In this document: one piece after another, positions 16,938-28,779 of the stretch
How the letters are laid out: each line of letters starts with the position of its first letter
How positions within the stretch are numbered: the first letter of the stretch is position 1
NCBI RefSeq assembly: GCF_009720485.1
Contig: NZ_CP045245.1
Span: 620,001 to 684,000 of the forward strand
Direction: 5' to 3'
DNA: 64,000 nucleotides
Source: Cellulomonas sp. JZ18
Lineage (GTDB): Bacteria; Actinomycetota; Actinomycetes; Actinomycetales; Cellulomonadaceae
Notes under the pieces: generated by a model
Seen by the model: only the letters and a program-made list of their open reading frames with translations
Told to the model about the DNA's origin: nothing
Database searches by the model: none
Program-made: the position numbers and the translations under genes

Positions 16938-18495
16938 CCATCGACGTGCAGGGCGGTGCCGGCGGGATCGGCGCGCGCCTGCAGGACCTGCGCTCCGAGG
17001 CGGACCTGCTCGACCGGCTCGGCGACGACGTGCGGGAGTGGTCCGGCGCGGTCGCGAGCACCGCCGTGGACGAGGACGTGCTCGCCGCGGTCGTCCTGTG
17101 CCCGGGAGAGGTGGCGGCCGTCGAGGCGGCGGTCGCCGCGGCGACCCTCGGGCCGCAGGGCATGCTCGTCGTCAGCACCGGCTTCGAGACGACCGCGGTC
17201 GCCCTGCGGGCGTCCGCGAGCACCTACGAGCTCGTCGACCGGGCCAACGAGCGGGCGCTCGAGGCGCTCGGCAACGCCGCCGGGTTCGGCCTCGGGCTCG
17301 CGCTGCCCGGCCTGGTCGTCGGCGGCGGCCTGCTGGCGGCCGGCGGCGGGCTGCTGCTGCTCACCCGGCCCGGCGGACCGCAGCTGCTCGCCGCCCTGGC
17401 GGACCAGCGCGAGCGGCTCGGCGAGATCGCGCTGCGCGGCCTGCACGAGACCCCGTGGCTGTTCGAGGGGCTCACGCGCATGGCGCCCGGTCTCGTGCAG
17501 GGCGGCGCGGTGAGCATCAGCACGCTGCTCGCCGGGCCGACCGGCGGCCTGACGCTGCCGGTCCTGCTGTCGGGCGGGATGTGGCCCACCGGTGACTACG
17601 AGGACGCGGTCGCGGGGCTCATCAACGCCGGCGGCCGGTTCGGGCTGTTCGAGGACGCCGGGGACGTGAACGTGGGCAAGGCGCCGATCCCGAGCTCCGT
17701 CACGGTCGTCGACGGCGACCAGCGGGTCATCGTGCCCTACGGCGCGGACCTGCACGCGCCCGGCTCCGTCGAGGACATCTTCATGGAGCAGTACGACCTC
17801 TACCGCGAGTCGGACCCGGACAACAGCGGGCAGGTGCAGATCGTCACGCGGCACCACCCCGACGGCACGGTCACGCACGTCGTCCAGATCCCGGGGACCG
17901 AGGAGTGGGGGGCGCAGCGCGGCGACAACCCGTTCGACCTGACGTCGAACGTGCACCTCATGGCCGGGCACGACACGTTGATCGAGAAGCAGGTCATCGC
18001 CGCGATGAAGGCGGCCCGCATCGAACCCGGTCAGCCGGTGATGCTCACGGGCCACAGCCAGGGCGGCATCATCGCGGCGTCGCTCGCCTCCGACCCCGCG
18101 TTCCGCGCGCAGTACTCGGTCGAGAGCGTCGTCACGGGGGCTCGCCCATCGCGCGGTTCGACATCCCGCCGTCGGTCTCCGTGCTCGCCCTCGAGCACGA
18201 CCAGGACGTCGTGCCCATGCTCGACGGCCGGGAGAACCCGGACCGCCCGAACGTCCTGACGATCAACCGGGACGTCCAGGCGTCGCAGACCACCGTGACG
18301 ACGCCGTACACCGGCGGCCACCGGGAGGACATCGGCGTCGGGCCGCTGAGCATGCACGACAACCGCCTGTACGCGCAGACGGGAGCCCTGGTGGACTCGT
18401 CCACGGACCCGGGCGTCCAGCAGTGGCGGCAGGACCAGCAGCGGTTCTTCACCGGCGACCCGACGGTGACCCGCTGGGAGGTGAGCAGCCGGTGA
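16934..18495 (+). CDS. Lipase-type alpha/beta hydrolase with helical N-terminus (frameshifted at 18136-18140)
   Basis: Residues 1-110 are helical and WXG-like ('DVREWSGAV'), 115-145 form a Gly-rich hydrophobic hairpin, and the C-terminal half is an alpha/beta hydrolase with nucleophile elbow GHSQGG (Ser about 375) preceded by 'VVQIPGTEEWG'. The frame breaks at a run of five G. Reading resumes one frame back with 'GSPIARFDIPPS' and 'LEHDQDVVPM', which supplies the likely catalytic Asp, and runs to 18495. A single missing base explains this. The full product would be about 520 residues. Probable secreted lipase or phospholipase effector; the role is inferred. Confidence 0.7.
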
Positions 18496-18968
18496 GGTCC
18501 GCGGGGCGCCGCCGCACGGCGGGCGCGCCCGTGGTCCTCGTCGCCAGGGCCGGGTCGTCGGCGATCCCGGCGCGGGTGGCGGTCGCGCTGGTCGCGGGGC
18601 TCGCGCTCGGCGCGTGCTCGACGCCGTCGTCCGGCGTCCCCGACGACGTGCTGGTCGAGCAGATCGCCGGTCTGCCCGGCGTCACCTCCGTGACCCTGGA
18701 GTTCCAGCGCGACCCGACGTACGGGCCCCACTACGAGGGGGAGATCGTCGTGGACCCGGGCCTGACCGAGGAGGAGGCGCGGTGCGTCAGCGCGCAGGCC
18801 TGGGAGATCCTCTGGCAGGGGCGCAGGACCCAGACGTCGAGCGTCAGCTTCGTCCACGGCGACGACAGGATCGGCTCCTTCGGCGACGGGGACGGCACCG
18901 ACTACTACGGCCCGCGTCCCGCCGGGCCGCGCGCCACGGCGACGATCACGCCGTGCCGGCCGTCGTGA
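18492..18968 (+). CDS. Small lipoprotein, putative immunity protein (copy 1)
   Basis: A 158-residue protein with signal peptide and lipobox 'ALGAC', so likely anchored on the outer face of the membrane. The mature region shares 'F-Q-x-DPTYGPHY-x-GEI', 'GLTEEE-R-C' and 'F/ILWQGR-x-TQT' with the next gene. It starts at GTG 18492 overlapping the hydrolase stop. Duplicated lipoproteins directly after a type VII lipase resemble TslA/TilA effector-immunity pairs of Staphylococcus. Immunity is inference; no homologue family is recognised. Confidence 0.75.
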   Translation: MRSAGRRRTAGAPVVLVARAGSSAIPARVAVALVAGLALGACSTPSSGVPDDVLVEQIAGLPGVTSVTLEFQRDPTYGPHYEGEIVVDPGLTEEEARCVSAQAWEILWQGRRTQTSSVSFVHGDDRIGSFGDGDGTDYYGPRPAGPRATATITPCRPS

Positions 18969-19417
18969 ACCGCCGTCGGGAGGTGCCCGTGGTCCGCGGT
19001 CGACGCGGGGCCGTCGTGCCGGCCGTCGTGCTCGTCGCCGTGCTCGCCGGCTGCGTGCCGCCGTTCGGCAGCGTGGACGACGAGACGCTGTTCGAGCAGA
19101 TGCGCGCGGTGCCGGGGGTGGAGTCGGTCGAGGTCGAGTTCCAGCAGGACCCCACGTACGGCCCGCACTACGACGGGGAGATCGCGCTCGAGCCGGGCCT
19201 GACGGAGGACGAGAGGCGCTGCGCGCTCCGCAGCATCAGCGAGCTGTTCTGGCAGGGCCGCGACACCCAGACGGACGGCGTCTCGGTCTCCTGGGACGGC
19301 GAGAGCGCGCTGCTCACCGTCTCCGACGGCCTGGCCGAGCGGTTCGGTCCCCGCCCCTCGGAGCCGCGCGCGTCGGCGACCCTCACGCCGTGCCCCTACC
19401 TCACCGCGACGCCCTGA
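18965..19417 (+). CDS. Small lipoprotein, putative immunity protein (copy 2)
   Basis: A 150-residue paralogue of the preceding lipoprotein with lipobox 'VLAGC'. The conserved core includes 'EFQQDPTYGPHYDGEI', 'PGLTEDERRC' and 'LFWQGRDTQT', and both copies keep one Cys in the core and one near the C-terminus ('TLTPC'), suggesting a disulfide. It is the last gene of the operon, coupled by a GTGA overlap. Divergence between the two copies is substantial, so this is not a recent duplication. Confidence 0.75.
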   Translation: MNRRREVPVVRGRRGAVVPAVVLVAVLAGCVPPFGSVDDETLFEQMRAVPGVESVEVEFQQDPTYGPHYDGEIALEPGLTEDERRCALRSISELFWQGRDTQTDGVSVSWDGESALLTVSDGLAERFGPRPSEPRASATLTPCPYLTATP

Positions 19418-19519
19418 CGGCGGCCCGGCCGGCGGCCGGGGCGGACGTCCCGACGGGCGGTTCGGCGGGGTGGCAGACTGCGGTCGTACCGCATCCGTCT
19501 ACGTGCAGGAGATGCCGCG

Positions 19520-20542
<1,023 letters not shown>

Positions 20543-20556
20543 CCCCTGCACCACGC

Positions 20557-20594
20557 ACGACGGCCCCGGACCTCGCGAGGTCCGGGGCCGTCGT
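20557..20594. terminator. 19-bp perfect palindrome after fbaA
   Basis: Arms 20557-20575 and 20576-20594 are fully complementary. It lies between the convergent stops of fbaA and a STAS gene, so it can act on both strands. Confidence 0.8.
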
Positions 20595-20626
20595 CGTCCC
20601 ACCGGCGGTGGACCGGCGGGCTCGTC

Positions 20627-20962
20627 TCAGGGAGTGGTCGAGTCCACGGGCTCGAACGGCTCGGCCGTGTCGTCGTCGTCCACCACGTCGAGCAGCTCGC
20701 CGATGCGGGTCACCTCGAGGAGGAACCGCACCGTCGGCGGCACCCGCAGCAGGCGCACGCGGTGCTCGCTGCGGATCGACAGGCGGGCCAGGAAGGCGAC
20801 ACCCGACGAGTCCATGAACGTCACGTGGTGCGCGTCGACCTCGATGGGCAGACCGCGCTGCTCGGCCTCGGCCGTCGCCTCCTGGAGCTCAGGCCCCAGG
20901 TCCGCGTCGACCTCGCCCGACAGGACGATCCGCGTACGGTCCGTCCCGACGATGACGTGCAC
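20627..20962 (-). CDS. STAS-domain anti-sigma factor antagonist (copy 1)
   Basis: A 111-residue single STAS domain like RsbV/SpoIIAA. The phosphorylatable serine is in 'VTFMDSSGVAFLARL' (DSSG). Such proteins release a sigma factor by binding its anti-sigma kinase when dephosphorylated by a PP2C phosphatase. Exactly that kind of protein is encoded divergently next door. Start GTG 20962. The acidic C-terminal tail 'DVVDDDDTAE' is unusual. Confidence 0.88.
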   Translation of the reverse strand: MHVIVGTDRTRIVLSGEVDADLGPELQEATAEAEQRGLPIEVDAHHVTFMDSSGVAFLARLSIRSEHRVRLLRVPPTVRFLLEVTRIGELLDVVDDDDTAEPFEPVDSTTP

Positions 20963-21035
20963 GGCCCCGGGCTCACCGGCAGCCGGTCCCCGCCCGACTC
21001 CGTGGTGCGCGTGGGCTCGCCCTGGTCGGGGCTGT

Positions 21036-21118
21036 TACCGTCTCGCACGATGCTCCTTCCGGCGCAGGGGGAGGGGCTCGCCGTGTGGTCGAGTTTGTCC
21101 GTCCGCTCGGCACGCTAG
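21036..21118 (+). promoter_or_regulatory. Promoter and possible 22-codon leaderless ORF before the PP2C gene
   Basis: TACCGT (21036-21041) lies 8 nt before an ATG at 21050 that opens a 22-residue ORF ending TAG at 21118, 16 nt before the phosphatase gene. The hexamer probably marks the promoter of the phosphatase gene. Whether the short ORF is translated is unknown. Confidence 0.35.
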
Positions 21119-21134
21119 ACGATCGGAGGTGGTG

Positions 21135-23341
21135 GTGGTCAACTCCCACGCCTCCGCGTCGCCCGCGCGTGCGGCGTCGGGCGTCCTCGACGGGGTGACG
21201 CCGGACCTCCTCGCGGGCGCGCTGGGAGCCACTCTCGTCCCGACGGCGCTGCTGAGGGCCGTGCCGGACGCCCTGCACGTGACGTGGGTCAACGACGCCC
21301 TCGCGCGCGCGACGGGGTACGACGCGCGCGACGTCGTCGCGCTGGACGTGCTGACCGACCCGCGTGTCCGACCCGTGGACGTCACGGCGGCCCGCACCGG
21401 CCTCGCGGCGGGCCTGCCGTTCGCGCAGCGGGTCGTGCTGCGGCGGCCCGACGGCACGTACGTCCAGTGCATCGCGCACCTCGCCCCGTCGGCCCTGCCG
21501 GTGCCGAGGGCGGCGCCTGGGTCGCGGCGCTCCAGGACCTCACCGCGCAGCTCACGGAGCGCGCCGAGCAGGTCGCCCTGGTGGAGGCGGAGCGGCGCGA
21601 GCGGCGCAGCCTGTCCCTCATCGCGCGCGTGTCGGACCTGCTGATGGACGTGGACGAGCCGCACGGCCTGCGCGAGATCGCGTCGCTGCTGACGGCCGAG
21701 GTCGTCGGCTGGGCCCGCTTCTACCTCCACGACCGCGGTCTGTGGGCCGCCGAGGGCCTCGACCCGCGGCGACCGGGCGGGGCGCCCCGGCCCGACGGGC
21801 AGGGCCCCCGGCTGCCCACGTCGTGCCCCCGCGACCCCGTGGGACGGCTCCTCGGCGGCTCCCTGGACGAGGCGGTCGAGCTGGAGCTCGGTGCGCCCCA
21901 GCCGGAGGGGACGTACGCGCAGTGGCTCGCCGCGCACGTCGTCGCCGGCCCGCCGGCGCGCGAGCGCCCGGGCCGGGAGCGCGGACCCCTCGACCGCACG
22001 GCCCCGGAGCCCGTCGGGGCGCCCGGGCCGGCCGACGGCCGCCTCGTCGTGCTCCCGGTGCCGGGGCGGCGGCGCACCGTCGGGCTGCTCGTCGTGCAGC
22101 CGCGCGGCGGGGGCGGTCTCGCGGCGCTCGACGCGGGCACGCTCACCGTCCTCGAGCTCGTGGCACGCCGCGTGGGCCTGTCGATCGACAACGTGCGGCT
22201 CTACGACCGCGAGCACCGCCTCGCGGAGACGCTGCAGCGCGCGATGCTGCCCGAGCAGGGCGAGGTCGACGGGCTCGACGTCTGGACCTACTACTCGCCC
22301 AACGCGGACGACGCGCAGGTGGGCGGCGACTGGTACGACGTGCAGCAGCTCGGGGACGACACCGTGGGCGTCGTCGTCGGCGACGTCGTCGGGCACGACG
22401 TCGAGGCGGCGGCCGCGATGGGGCAGCTGCGCTCGGTGGTGCGCTCCTACGCCATGGACGTCGCGACGCCCGGCGCCGTGCTCGACCGCGTCGACCAGCT
22501 CTTCGGCGGCCTGCGGATCCCGCGTGCGGCGAGCCTGGTGCTGTCGACGCTGCAGCGGCACCGGGACGGGCGCTGGCTGCTGCGCTACGCGCGCGCGGGG
22601 CACCTGCCGGTCCTGCACGTGCGCGACGGCCACGCGACGCAGCTGCGCGACGCGGGCGGGCCCCTCATCGGCTTCGGCACGGGCGGGCGCGGTACCGCCG
22701 ACGCGCTGCTCGAGCCCGGCGACGTCCTCGTGTACTACACGGACGGGCTGGTGGAGCGCCGCGACCGCAGCCTCCGTGACGGGTTGACGGTGCTCGAGAG
22801 CGTCGCGGCGAGCATCACGGCGCGCGACGCGCCGGGCATCGGCGAGGACCTGCTCTCGCGCCTGGCCGACCACCCGGAGGACGACGTCGCCGTCGTCGTC
22901 GTGCGGGTGCCGGACCCGGAGGACCACCTGCGTGGCACGACCAGCCCGCGCCGGCGGCGCTGGTCGCTGCCGAGCGAGCCGGCGTCGATCGCGCGCGCCC
23001 GGCACGCGGTCGTGCGCACGTGCGAGGCGTGGGACATCCCGGAGGCGTCGAACGCCGAGCTCGTCGTCAGCGAGCTCGTCGCGAACGCGGTCCTGCACGG
23101 CTGGGGGCACGTGGCGCTGCAGCTCTACGACACCGGCGACGGGCTGCGCATCGAGGTGGAGGACGCCAACCCGACGCCGCCCGTCACGACCGACGGCCAC
23201 CCGGGGCGGGTCGGCGGGTTCGGGATGCAGATCGTCGAGCGGCTGTCCGACTGGGGCTGGCGCCAGTCGCGCGGCGGCAAGGTCGTGTGGGCGAAGGTGC
23301 GCCCGGGGGCGCTGCCGCGGCCGACGCGCGACGACGGCTGA
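21135..23341 (+). CDS. PAS-GAF-PP2C(SpoIIE)-HATPase signalling protein (frameshifted near 21505)
   Basis: Domains in order: PAS ('HVTWVNDALARATGYDARDV'), a GAF-like region, a SpoIIE/RsbU-type PP2C domain ('LQRAMLPEQGEVDGLDV', 'VGGDWYDVQ', 'VVGDVVGHDVEAA') and a C-terminal RsbW-like ATPase ('ELVVSELVANAVLHGWG', 'GGFGMQIVERLSDWG'). One chain thus carries both phosphatase and anti-sigma-kinase folds. The PAS part is in one frame up to about 21505; the rest needs one extra base. GTG 21135 follows a GGAGGT Shine-Dalgarno; GTG 21129 and 21132 are alternatives. Flanked by two STAS genes. Confidence 0.82.
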
Positions 23342-23359
23342 CGCGCGACGACGGCTGAC
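23323..23359 (+). repeat. 17-bp tandem duplication across the stop codon of the PP2C gene
   Basis: Units 23323-23339 and 23340-23356 are identical, followed by a 3-nt start of a third copy. The stop codon TGA (23339-23341) spans the junction of the two units. Confidence 0.8.
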
Positions 23360-23424
23360 CCGCGTCACGAGGCCGGCGCGCGGGTCCTCGGCGGACCGGC
23401 CGCCCCGCCCGCGCGGCCGTGCGG

Positions 23425-23787
23425 TCAGGCGGGCGCGTTCGCCCGGTCGGCCTCGGCGACGTCCTCGAGCGGGTCGCAGCGGTGCGACGTGTCGATGCGG
23501 AACAGGTCGAGCGCGCCGCAGATCTCCAGGACGAACAGGTCGCGCTCGGCGGCGCCGCGCAGCACCGTCGCCCCGCCGCGGCGGCGGCCGGAGTCGGCGA
23601 GCGAGATGAGGAAGGCCGCGCCGGTCGAGTCCATGAACGTGACCCGGCACATGTCGATCACGAGCAGCTGGCGGCGCAGACCGACGACCCGCGCGGTGAC
23701 CTCGGGGAACTGGTCGCGCTCGGCGAGGTCGAGGTCGCCGGCGATGACGAGGGTCGTGGTCGTGGACGACGTCGAGATCTCGATCAT
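23425..23787 (-). CDS. STAS-domain anti-sigma factor antagonist (copy 2)
   Basis: A 120-residue STAS protein with the phospho-serine motif 'VTFMDSTGAAFLISL' and start ATG 23787 ('MIEISTSSTTTTLVIAGDLDL'). It is convergent with the PAS/PP2C/ATPase gene and more distant from copy 1 than a recent duplicate would be. Together the three genes form a partner-switch module. Which sigma factor is controlled is not visible; none is encoded in the window. Confidence 0.87.
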   Translation of the reverse strand: MIEISTSSTTTTLVIAGDLDLAERDQFPEVTARVVGLRRQLLVIDMCRVTFMDSTGAAFLISLADSGRRRGGATVLRGAAERDLFVLEICGALDLFRIDTSHRCDPLEDVAEADRANAPA

Positions 23788-23980
23788 GGTGCTCCGCAGC
23801 GACGGTGCCGACGGGGGAGGGGATCGGCCGCGGCACGGCCTGCTGGTCGGCCGTTCGACTGTAGCCGCGGTGCCGAGCGGTCGCACCTCGGCCCCGGGTG
23901 ACTCCGCCGCCGACCACCGCGAGGGCGCGCGGTGGACGCCGCGCGATCCCGCACGTCTGCCCGGCGTCGCCCCGCGGGTG

Positions 23981-23986
23981 CAGACT
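23981..23986 (+). promoter_or_regulatory. -10 element of leaderless DUF3151 gene
   Basis: CAGACT lies 6 nt before ATG 23993. Confidence 0.4.
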
Positions 23987-23992
23987 GGCGGC

Positions 23993-24409
23993 ATGGCGCA
24001 CGAGAACCTGCTGGACGGTCCCGCACCCACGCACCTGCCCGCCGACGGCCCCGACGGCGCCGCCCGCACCGCGCTCGCCGTCGGTGAGGACCCGCGGGAC
24101 GTCGCGCGCGTCGCGCCGGCCTCGTCGCTCGCCTGGGCGCTGCTCGCGGAGCGCGCGGACGACCCGGTGGACGCCTACGCGTACGCGCGCACCGGCTACC
24201 ACCGCGGGCTGGACGCGCTGCGTCGCGCCGGCTGGCGCGGGCAGGGCCCGGTCCCGGCCGCACACGAGCCGAACCAGGGCTTCCTGCGGGCGCTCCTGGC
24301 GCTCGCCGAGGCCGCCGACGCGATCGGCGAGAGCGACGAGGCCGCGCGCTGCCGCCAGTTCCTCGTGGACTCGGGCACGTCCGTCGACGAGGTCCGCGCA
24401 CTGCGCTGA
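23993..24409 (+). CDS. DUF3151 family protein
   Basis: A 138-residue helical protein. 'ASSLAWALLAERA', 'AYAYARTGYHRGLDALRRAGWRG' (read in two halves) and 'EPNQGFLRALLALA' match the actinobacterial DUF3151 family, which is typically encoded beside purA, as here (purA starts 163 nt downstream). Function is unknown. The start is placed by the CAGACT -10 box. Confidence 0.85.
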   Translation: MAHENLLDGPAPTHLPADGPDGAARTALAVGEDPRDVARVAPASSLAWALLAERADDPVDAYAYARTGYHRGLDALRRAGWRGQGPVPAAHEPNQGFLRALLALAEAADAIGESDEAARCRQFLVDSGTSVDEVRALR

Positions 24410-24571
24410 CCCCGCCGGGCGGGCGGGCGGCACCCGCGTCAGCGCCCTCCGGTACCCTTCCGGGTGGCCGCGGGTCACTGCCGCCCGCGCCCGGGTCACC
24501 CGCGCCGCGAGCCCGCTCGCGCCCGTCTGCGGGCGGAGCCGCACCGCAGGCAGCAGGAAGTGGTGATCTGC

Positions 24572-25858
<1,287 letters not shown>

Positions 25859-25908
25859 CGCCCCGGGCGGCGGACGGGCGTCCAGCAGGAGGGCCGTCCG
25901 CCGGCCGG

Positions 25909-25914
25909 TACGCT
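25909..25914 (+). promoter_or_regulatory. -10 element of leaderless purD
   Basis: TACGCT, 8-nt spacer, then GTG 25923. Confidence 0.5.
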
Positions 25915-25922
25915 CGGCGCCC

Positions 25923-27227
25923 GTGGACATCCTCGTCGTCGGCACCGGTGCCCGTGAGCACGCCCTCGTCCGTGCGCTGTCGCTCGACCCGGAGGTCACC
26001 GCGCTGCACGCGGCGCCCGGCAACCCGGGGATCGCGCGGCACGCCGAGCTGCACCCCGTCGACCCGCTGGACGGTGCGGCCGTCGCCGAGCTCGCGACGT
26101 CGCTCGGCGTCGACCTCGTCGTCGTCGGGCCCGAGGCGCCGCTCGTCGCGGGCGTCGCGGACGCCGTGCGGGCCGCCGGCGTCCCGGTCTTCGGCCCGTC
26201 GGCCGAGGCCGCCCGGCTCGAGGGCTCGAAGGCGTTCGCGAAGGAGGTCATGGCCGCCGCCGGCGTGCCGACGGCCGAGCCGCGCGTCGCCACGTCGCTC
26301 GAGGAGGTCGAGGCCGCGCTCGACGCGTTCGGCGCGCCGTACGTCGTCAAGGACGACGGCCTCGCGGCGGGCAAGGGCGTCGTCGTCACCGACGACCGGG
26401 CGGCGGCCCTCCGGCACGCGCAGGCGTGCCTGGCCAAGGAGGGTGCCGCCGTGGTCGTCGAGGAGTACCTCGACGGGCCCGAGGTGTCGCTGTTCGTGCT
26501 GTCGGACGGCACCGACGTCGTGCCGCTCGTGCCCGCGCAGGACTTCAAGCGCGCGTTCGACGGGGACGCCGGGCCGAACACCGGCGGCATGGGTGCGTAC
26601 TCGCCGCTGCCGTGGGCGCCCGAGGGTCTCGTCGACGAGGTCGTCGAGACCGTGGCGCGGCCGACCGTCGCCGAGATGGCGCGCCGCGGGACCCCGTTCG
26701 TCGGGGTCCTCTACTGCGGTCTCGCACTGACCGCCCGCGGCGTGCGCGTCGTGGAGTTCAACGCCCGGTTCGGCGACCCCGAGACGCAGGTCGTGCTCGC
26801 GCGGCTCGGGACGCCGCTCGGCGGCGTGCTCCACGCCGCCGCGACCGGCCGGCTCGCCGAGCTCGAGCCGCTGCACTGGCGTGCCGACGCGGCCGTGACC
26901 GTCGTCGTCGCGGCCGAGGGGTACCCCGAGAGCCCGCGCACGGGTGACCCGATCACGGGCCTCGACGCCGCCGACACCGTGCCCGGCGTGCACGTGCTGC
27001 ACGCGGGCACCGCGGTCCGCACGACGGGGGAGACCGGGGAGAACCCGCTGAACGCGCCGCTGCTGGTCTCGGCCGGCGGCCGCGTGCTGTCCGTCGTCGG
27101 GGTGGGGGAGACCCTCGCCGACGCACGACGCGCCGCGTACGTGGCCGTCGACGCGGTCAACCTCGGCGGGTCGCACCACCGCACGGACATCGCGCTCGCG
27201 GCGGCCGAGGCGGCGTCGCGGGGCTGA
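25923..27227 (+). CDS. purD: Phosphoribosylamine-glycine ligase
   Basis: A 434-residue ATP-grasp enzyme forming glycinamide ribonucleotide in purine synthesis. The N-terminal Rossmann part starts '[17 protein letters not shown]'. ATP-grasp motifs include '[17 protein letters not shown]', '[12 protein letters not shown]' and '[12 protein letters not shown]'. Length is standard. Start GTG 25923 is set by the -10 box. It has its own promoter and is not coupled to purA. Confidence 0.96.
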   Translation: MDILVVGTGAREHALVRALSLDPEVTALHAAPGNPGIARHAELHPVDPLDGAAVAELATSLGVDLVVVGPEAPLVAGVADAVRAAGVPVFGPSAEAARLEGSKAFAKEVMAAAGVPTAEPRVATSLEEVEAALDAFGAPYVVKDDGLAAGKGVVVTDDRAAALRHAQACLAKEGAAVVVEEYLDGPEVSLFVLSDGTDVVPLVPAQDFKRAFDGDAGPNTGGMGAYSPLPWAPEGLVDEVVETVARPTVAEMARRGTPFVGVLYCGLALTARGVRVVEFNARFGDPETQVVLARLGTPLGGVLHAAATGRLAELEPLHWRADAAVTVVVAAEGYPESPRTGDPITGLDAADTVPGVHVLHAGTAVRTTGETGENPLNAPLLVSAGGRVLSVVGVGETLADARRAAYVAVDAVNLGGSHHRTDIALAAAEAASRG

Positions 27228-27260
27228 CGCCGCGCCCGGGCCGGCCCGCCCGGCGGGGCG

Positions 27261-28664
27261 TCACCCCGCCACGCCGAGCAGGGACCGCGTGATCCGCTCG
27301 GAGTCGCCCGTCATCTCCGCGATCGCGGCGCCCAGGTCCTGGTCCTGCACGGCACGGCCGGCCTCGGCCGCGAGCAGCACCGCGCGGCGGATGGCCTCCT
27401 TGACGAACGACGCCGTCATGCCGGCGGTCGCGCCCGCCGCGGCCGACAGCGCGGCGTCCGTGAACGGCAGCCCCTGCCCGTAGAGGTCGAACAGCCGCCG
27501 CCGCGCGCGGTCGTCGGGCAGGGGGATCTCGACGGCCAGGTCGACGCGGCCGGGACGCTGCGCGAGCGCGGGCTCGAGGACGTCCGCGCGGTTGGTCGTG
27601 AGCACGAAGGTGACGTCCGCGTCGGCCGCGAGCCCGTCGAGCGCGTCGAGCACCTCGAACAGCACGGGCGAGCTGCTGTGCACCGAGCGCTCCTCCGCCA
27701 CCAGGTCGCAGTCCTCGAGCACGACGATCGACGGCTGCAGCGCGCGCGCCGTCTCGGCCGCGACGCCGATGAGCTGCAGGGCCGGGCCGGACAGCAGGAT
27801 GACGGTGGTGCCCGGGCTGGCGCCGACGAGGTGGCGCACGGTGTGCGTCTTGCCGGTGCCGGGCGGGCCGTACAGCAGCACGCCGCGCTTGAGGTGCTGC
27901 CCCGCCGCGCGCAGGGCGTCGCGGTGCCGGGCGACGCCGAGCACCTGGCGCTCGACGCGCTCCAGCGTCCCGTCCGGCAGGACGACGTCCTCCCGCGGGA
28001 CGACCGGGCGACGCACGTGCACGACGCCCGACTCGCCCGGGTCGAAGGGCGACCCGGAGAACGTCACCACCTGACCGCGCAGCGCGCTGCGCGCGTCCAT
28101 CTCGTGCCGCACGCGCGTGAGGACGTCCGCGGCGACGGCGTCGTCGGGGCAGAGGACCTCGACCAGGGGCGCGCCGTCGTGCCGCATGCTCGCGCGGCGC
28201 TGCAGCAGCGCCACCGGCACGTCGTCCACCGCGAACAGGTGCAGCCCGAAGGCGACGACCTGCCGCGCCGTGTCCGGTCCGGTGGCGGCCCGGTGGTAGT
28301 CGACGGGCCCGAGCGGGAAGTGCGCGGGCCACGTACCGGCGTTCTGCAGGATCTCCGACAGCGACTGGTGGGTCTTCTGGTCGCCGCCGCCGATGCCGAC
28401 CAGGCGCCCGCCGCCGGCTGCCTCGACCACCGCGGCCACCGCGATGTCGACGTCGACGCGGCGCAGCACCGGCAGCTGCGCGGCGTGCACGGGCAGCCCG
28501 CGGGGCTCGGTGCGCAGGTGCGCCGCCAGGACGGGCAGCAGCGGCTCGACGTCCCCGGGCTGCTCGCGCTGGCGCCGGGCGGCCGCCTGCGCCAGCGCCT
28601 CGTGCGCGGCGAGGTAGGCGTCGAGGTGGGCGTCGAGCTGGTCGTCCGTGATCTGCTGCGGCAT
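27261..28664 (-). CDS. AAA-family ATPase
   Basis: A 467-residue protein with an N-terminal domain of about 240 residues that I do not recognise and a C-terminal AAA module: Walker A 'YGPPGTGKT' near 275, Walker B 'IVVLEDCDLV', sensor-1 'VLTTNRAD' and arginine finger 'ALAQRPGRVDLAVEIP'. The AAA lid follows. FtsH/proteasome-ATPase-like arrangement but no protease or coiled-coil domain. ATG 28664 has a GGGAGA Shine-Dalgarno. It stands in the opposite direction between purD and purC. Role unknown. Confidence 0.82.
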   Translation of the reverse strand: MPQQITDDQLDAHLDAYLAAHEALAQAAARRQREQPGDVEPLLPVLAAHLRTEPRGLPVHAAQLPVLRRVDVDIAVAAVVEAAGGGRLVGIGGGDQKTHQSLSEILQNAGTWPAHFPLGPVDYHRAATGPDTARQVVAFGLHLFAVDDVPVALLQRRASMRHDGAPLVEVLCPDDAVAADVLTRVRHEMDARSALRGQVVTFSGSPFDPGESGVVHVRRPVVPREDVVLPDGTLERVERQVLGVARHRDALRAAGQHLKRGVLLYGPPGTGKTHTVRHLVGASPGTTVILLSGPALQLIGVAAETARALQPSIVVLEDCDLVAEERSVHSSSPVLFEVLDALDGLAADADVTFVLTTNRADVLEPALAQRPGRVDLAVEIPLPDDRARRRLFDLYGQGLPFTDAALSAAAGATAGMTASFVKEAIRRAVLLAAEAGRAVQDQDLGAAIAEMTGDSERITRSLLGVAG

Positions 28665-28767
28665 GCCGGTCTCCCGTCGTCGGTGCCGCCCACGGTAGGG
28701 GCGGCCACCCCCGGCGCGGACCTGTTTCCCGGTGCGGACGCGCACCCGGTGCCGGCGGCCCGCACGG

Positions 28768-28773
28768 CAGACT
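28768..28773 (+). promoter_or_regulatory. -10 element of leaderless purC
   Basis: CAGACT, 6-nt spacer, then GTG 28780. Confidence 0.45.
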
Positions 28774-28779
28774 GTGCGC

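Noticed and set aside
21050..21118. 22-codon ORF before the PP2C gene as a regulatory peptide
   Set aside because: It has leaderless spacing but no informative codons (no Cys, aromatic or branched-chain runs); kept only as part of a promoter entry.
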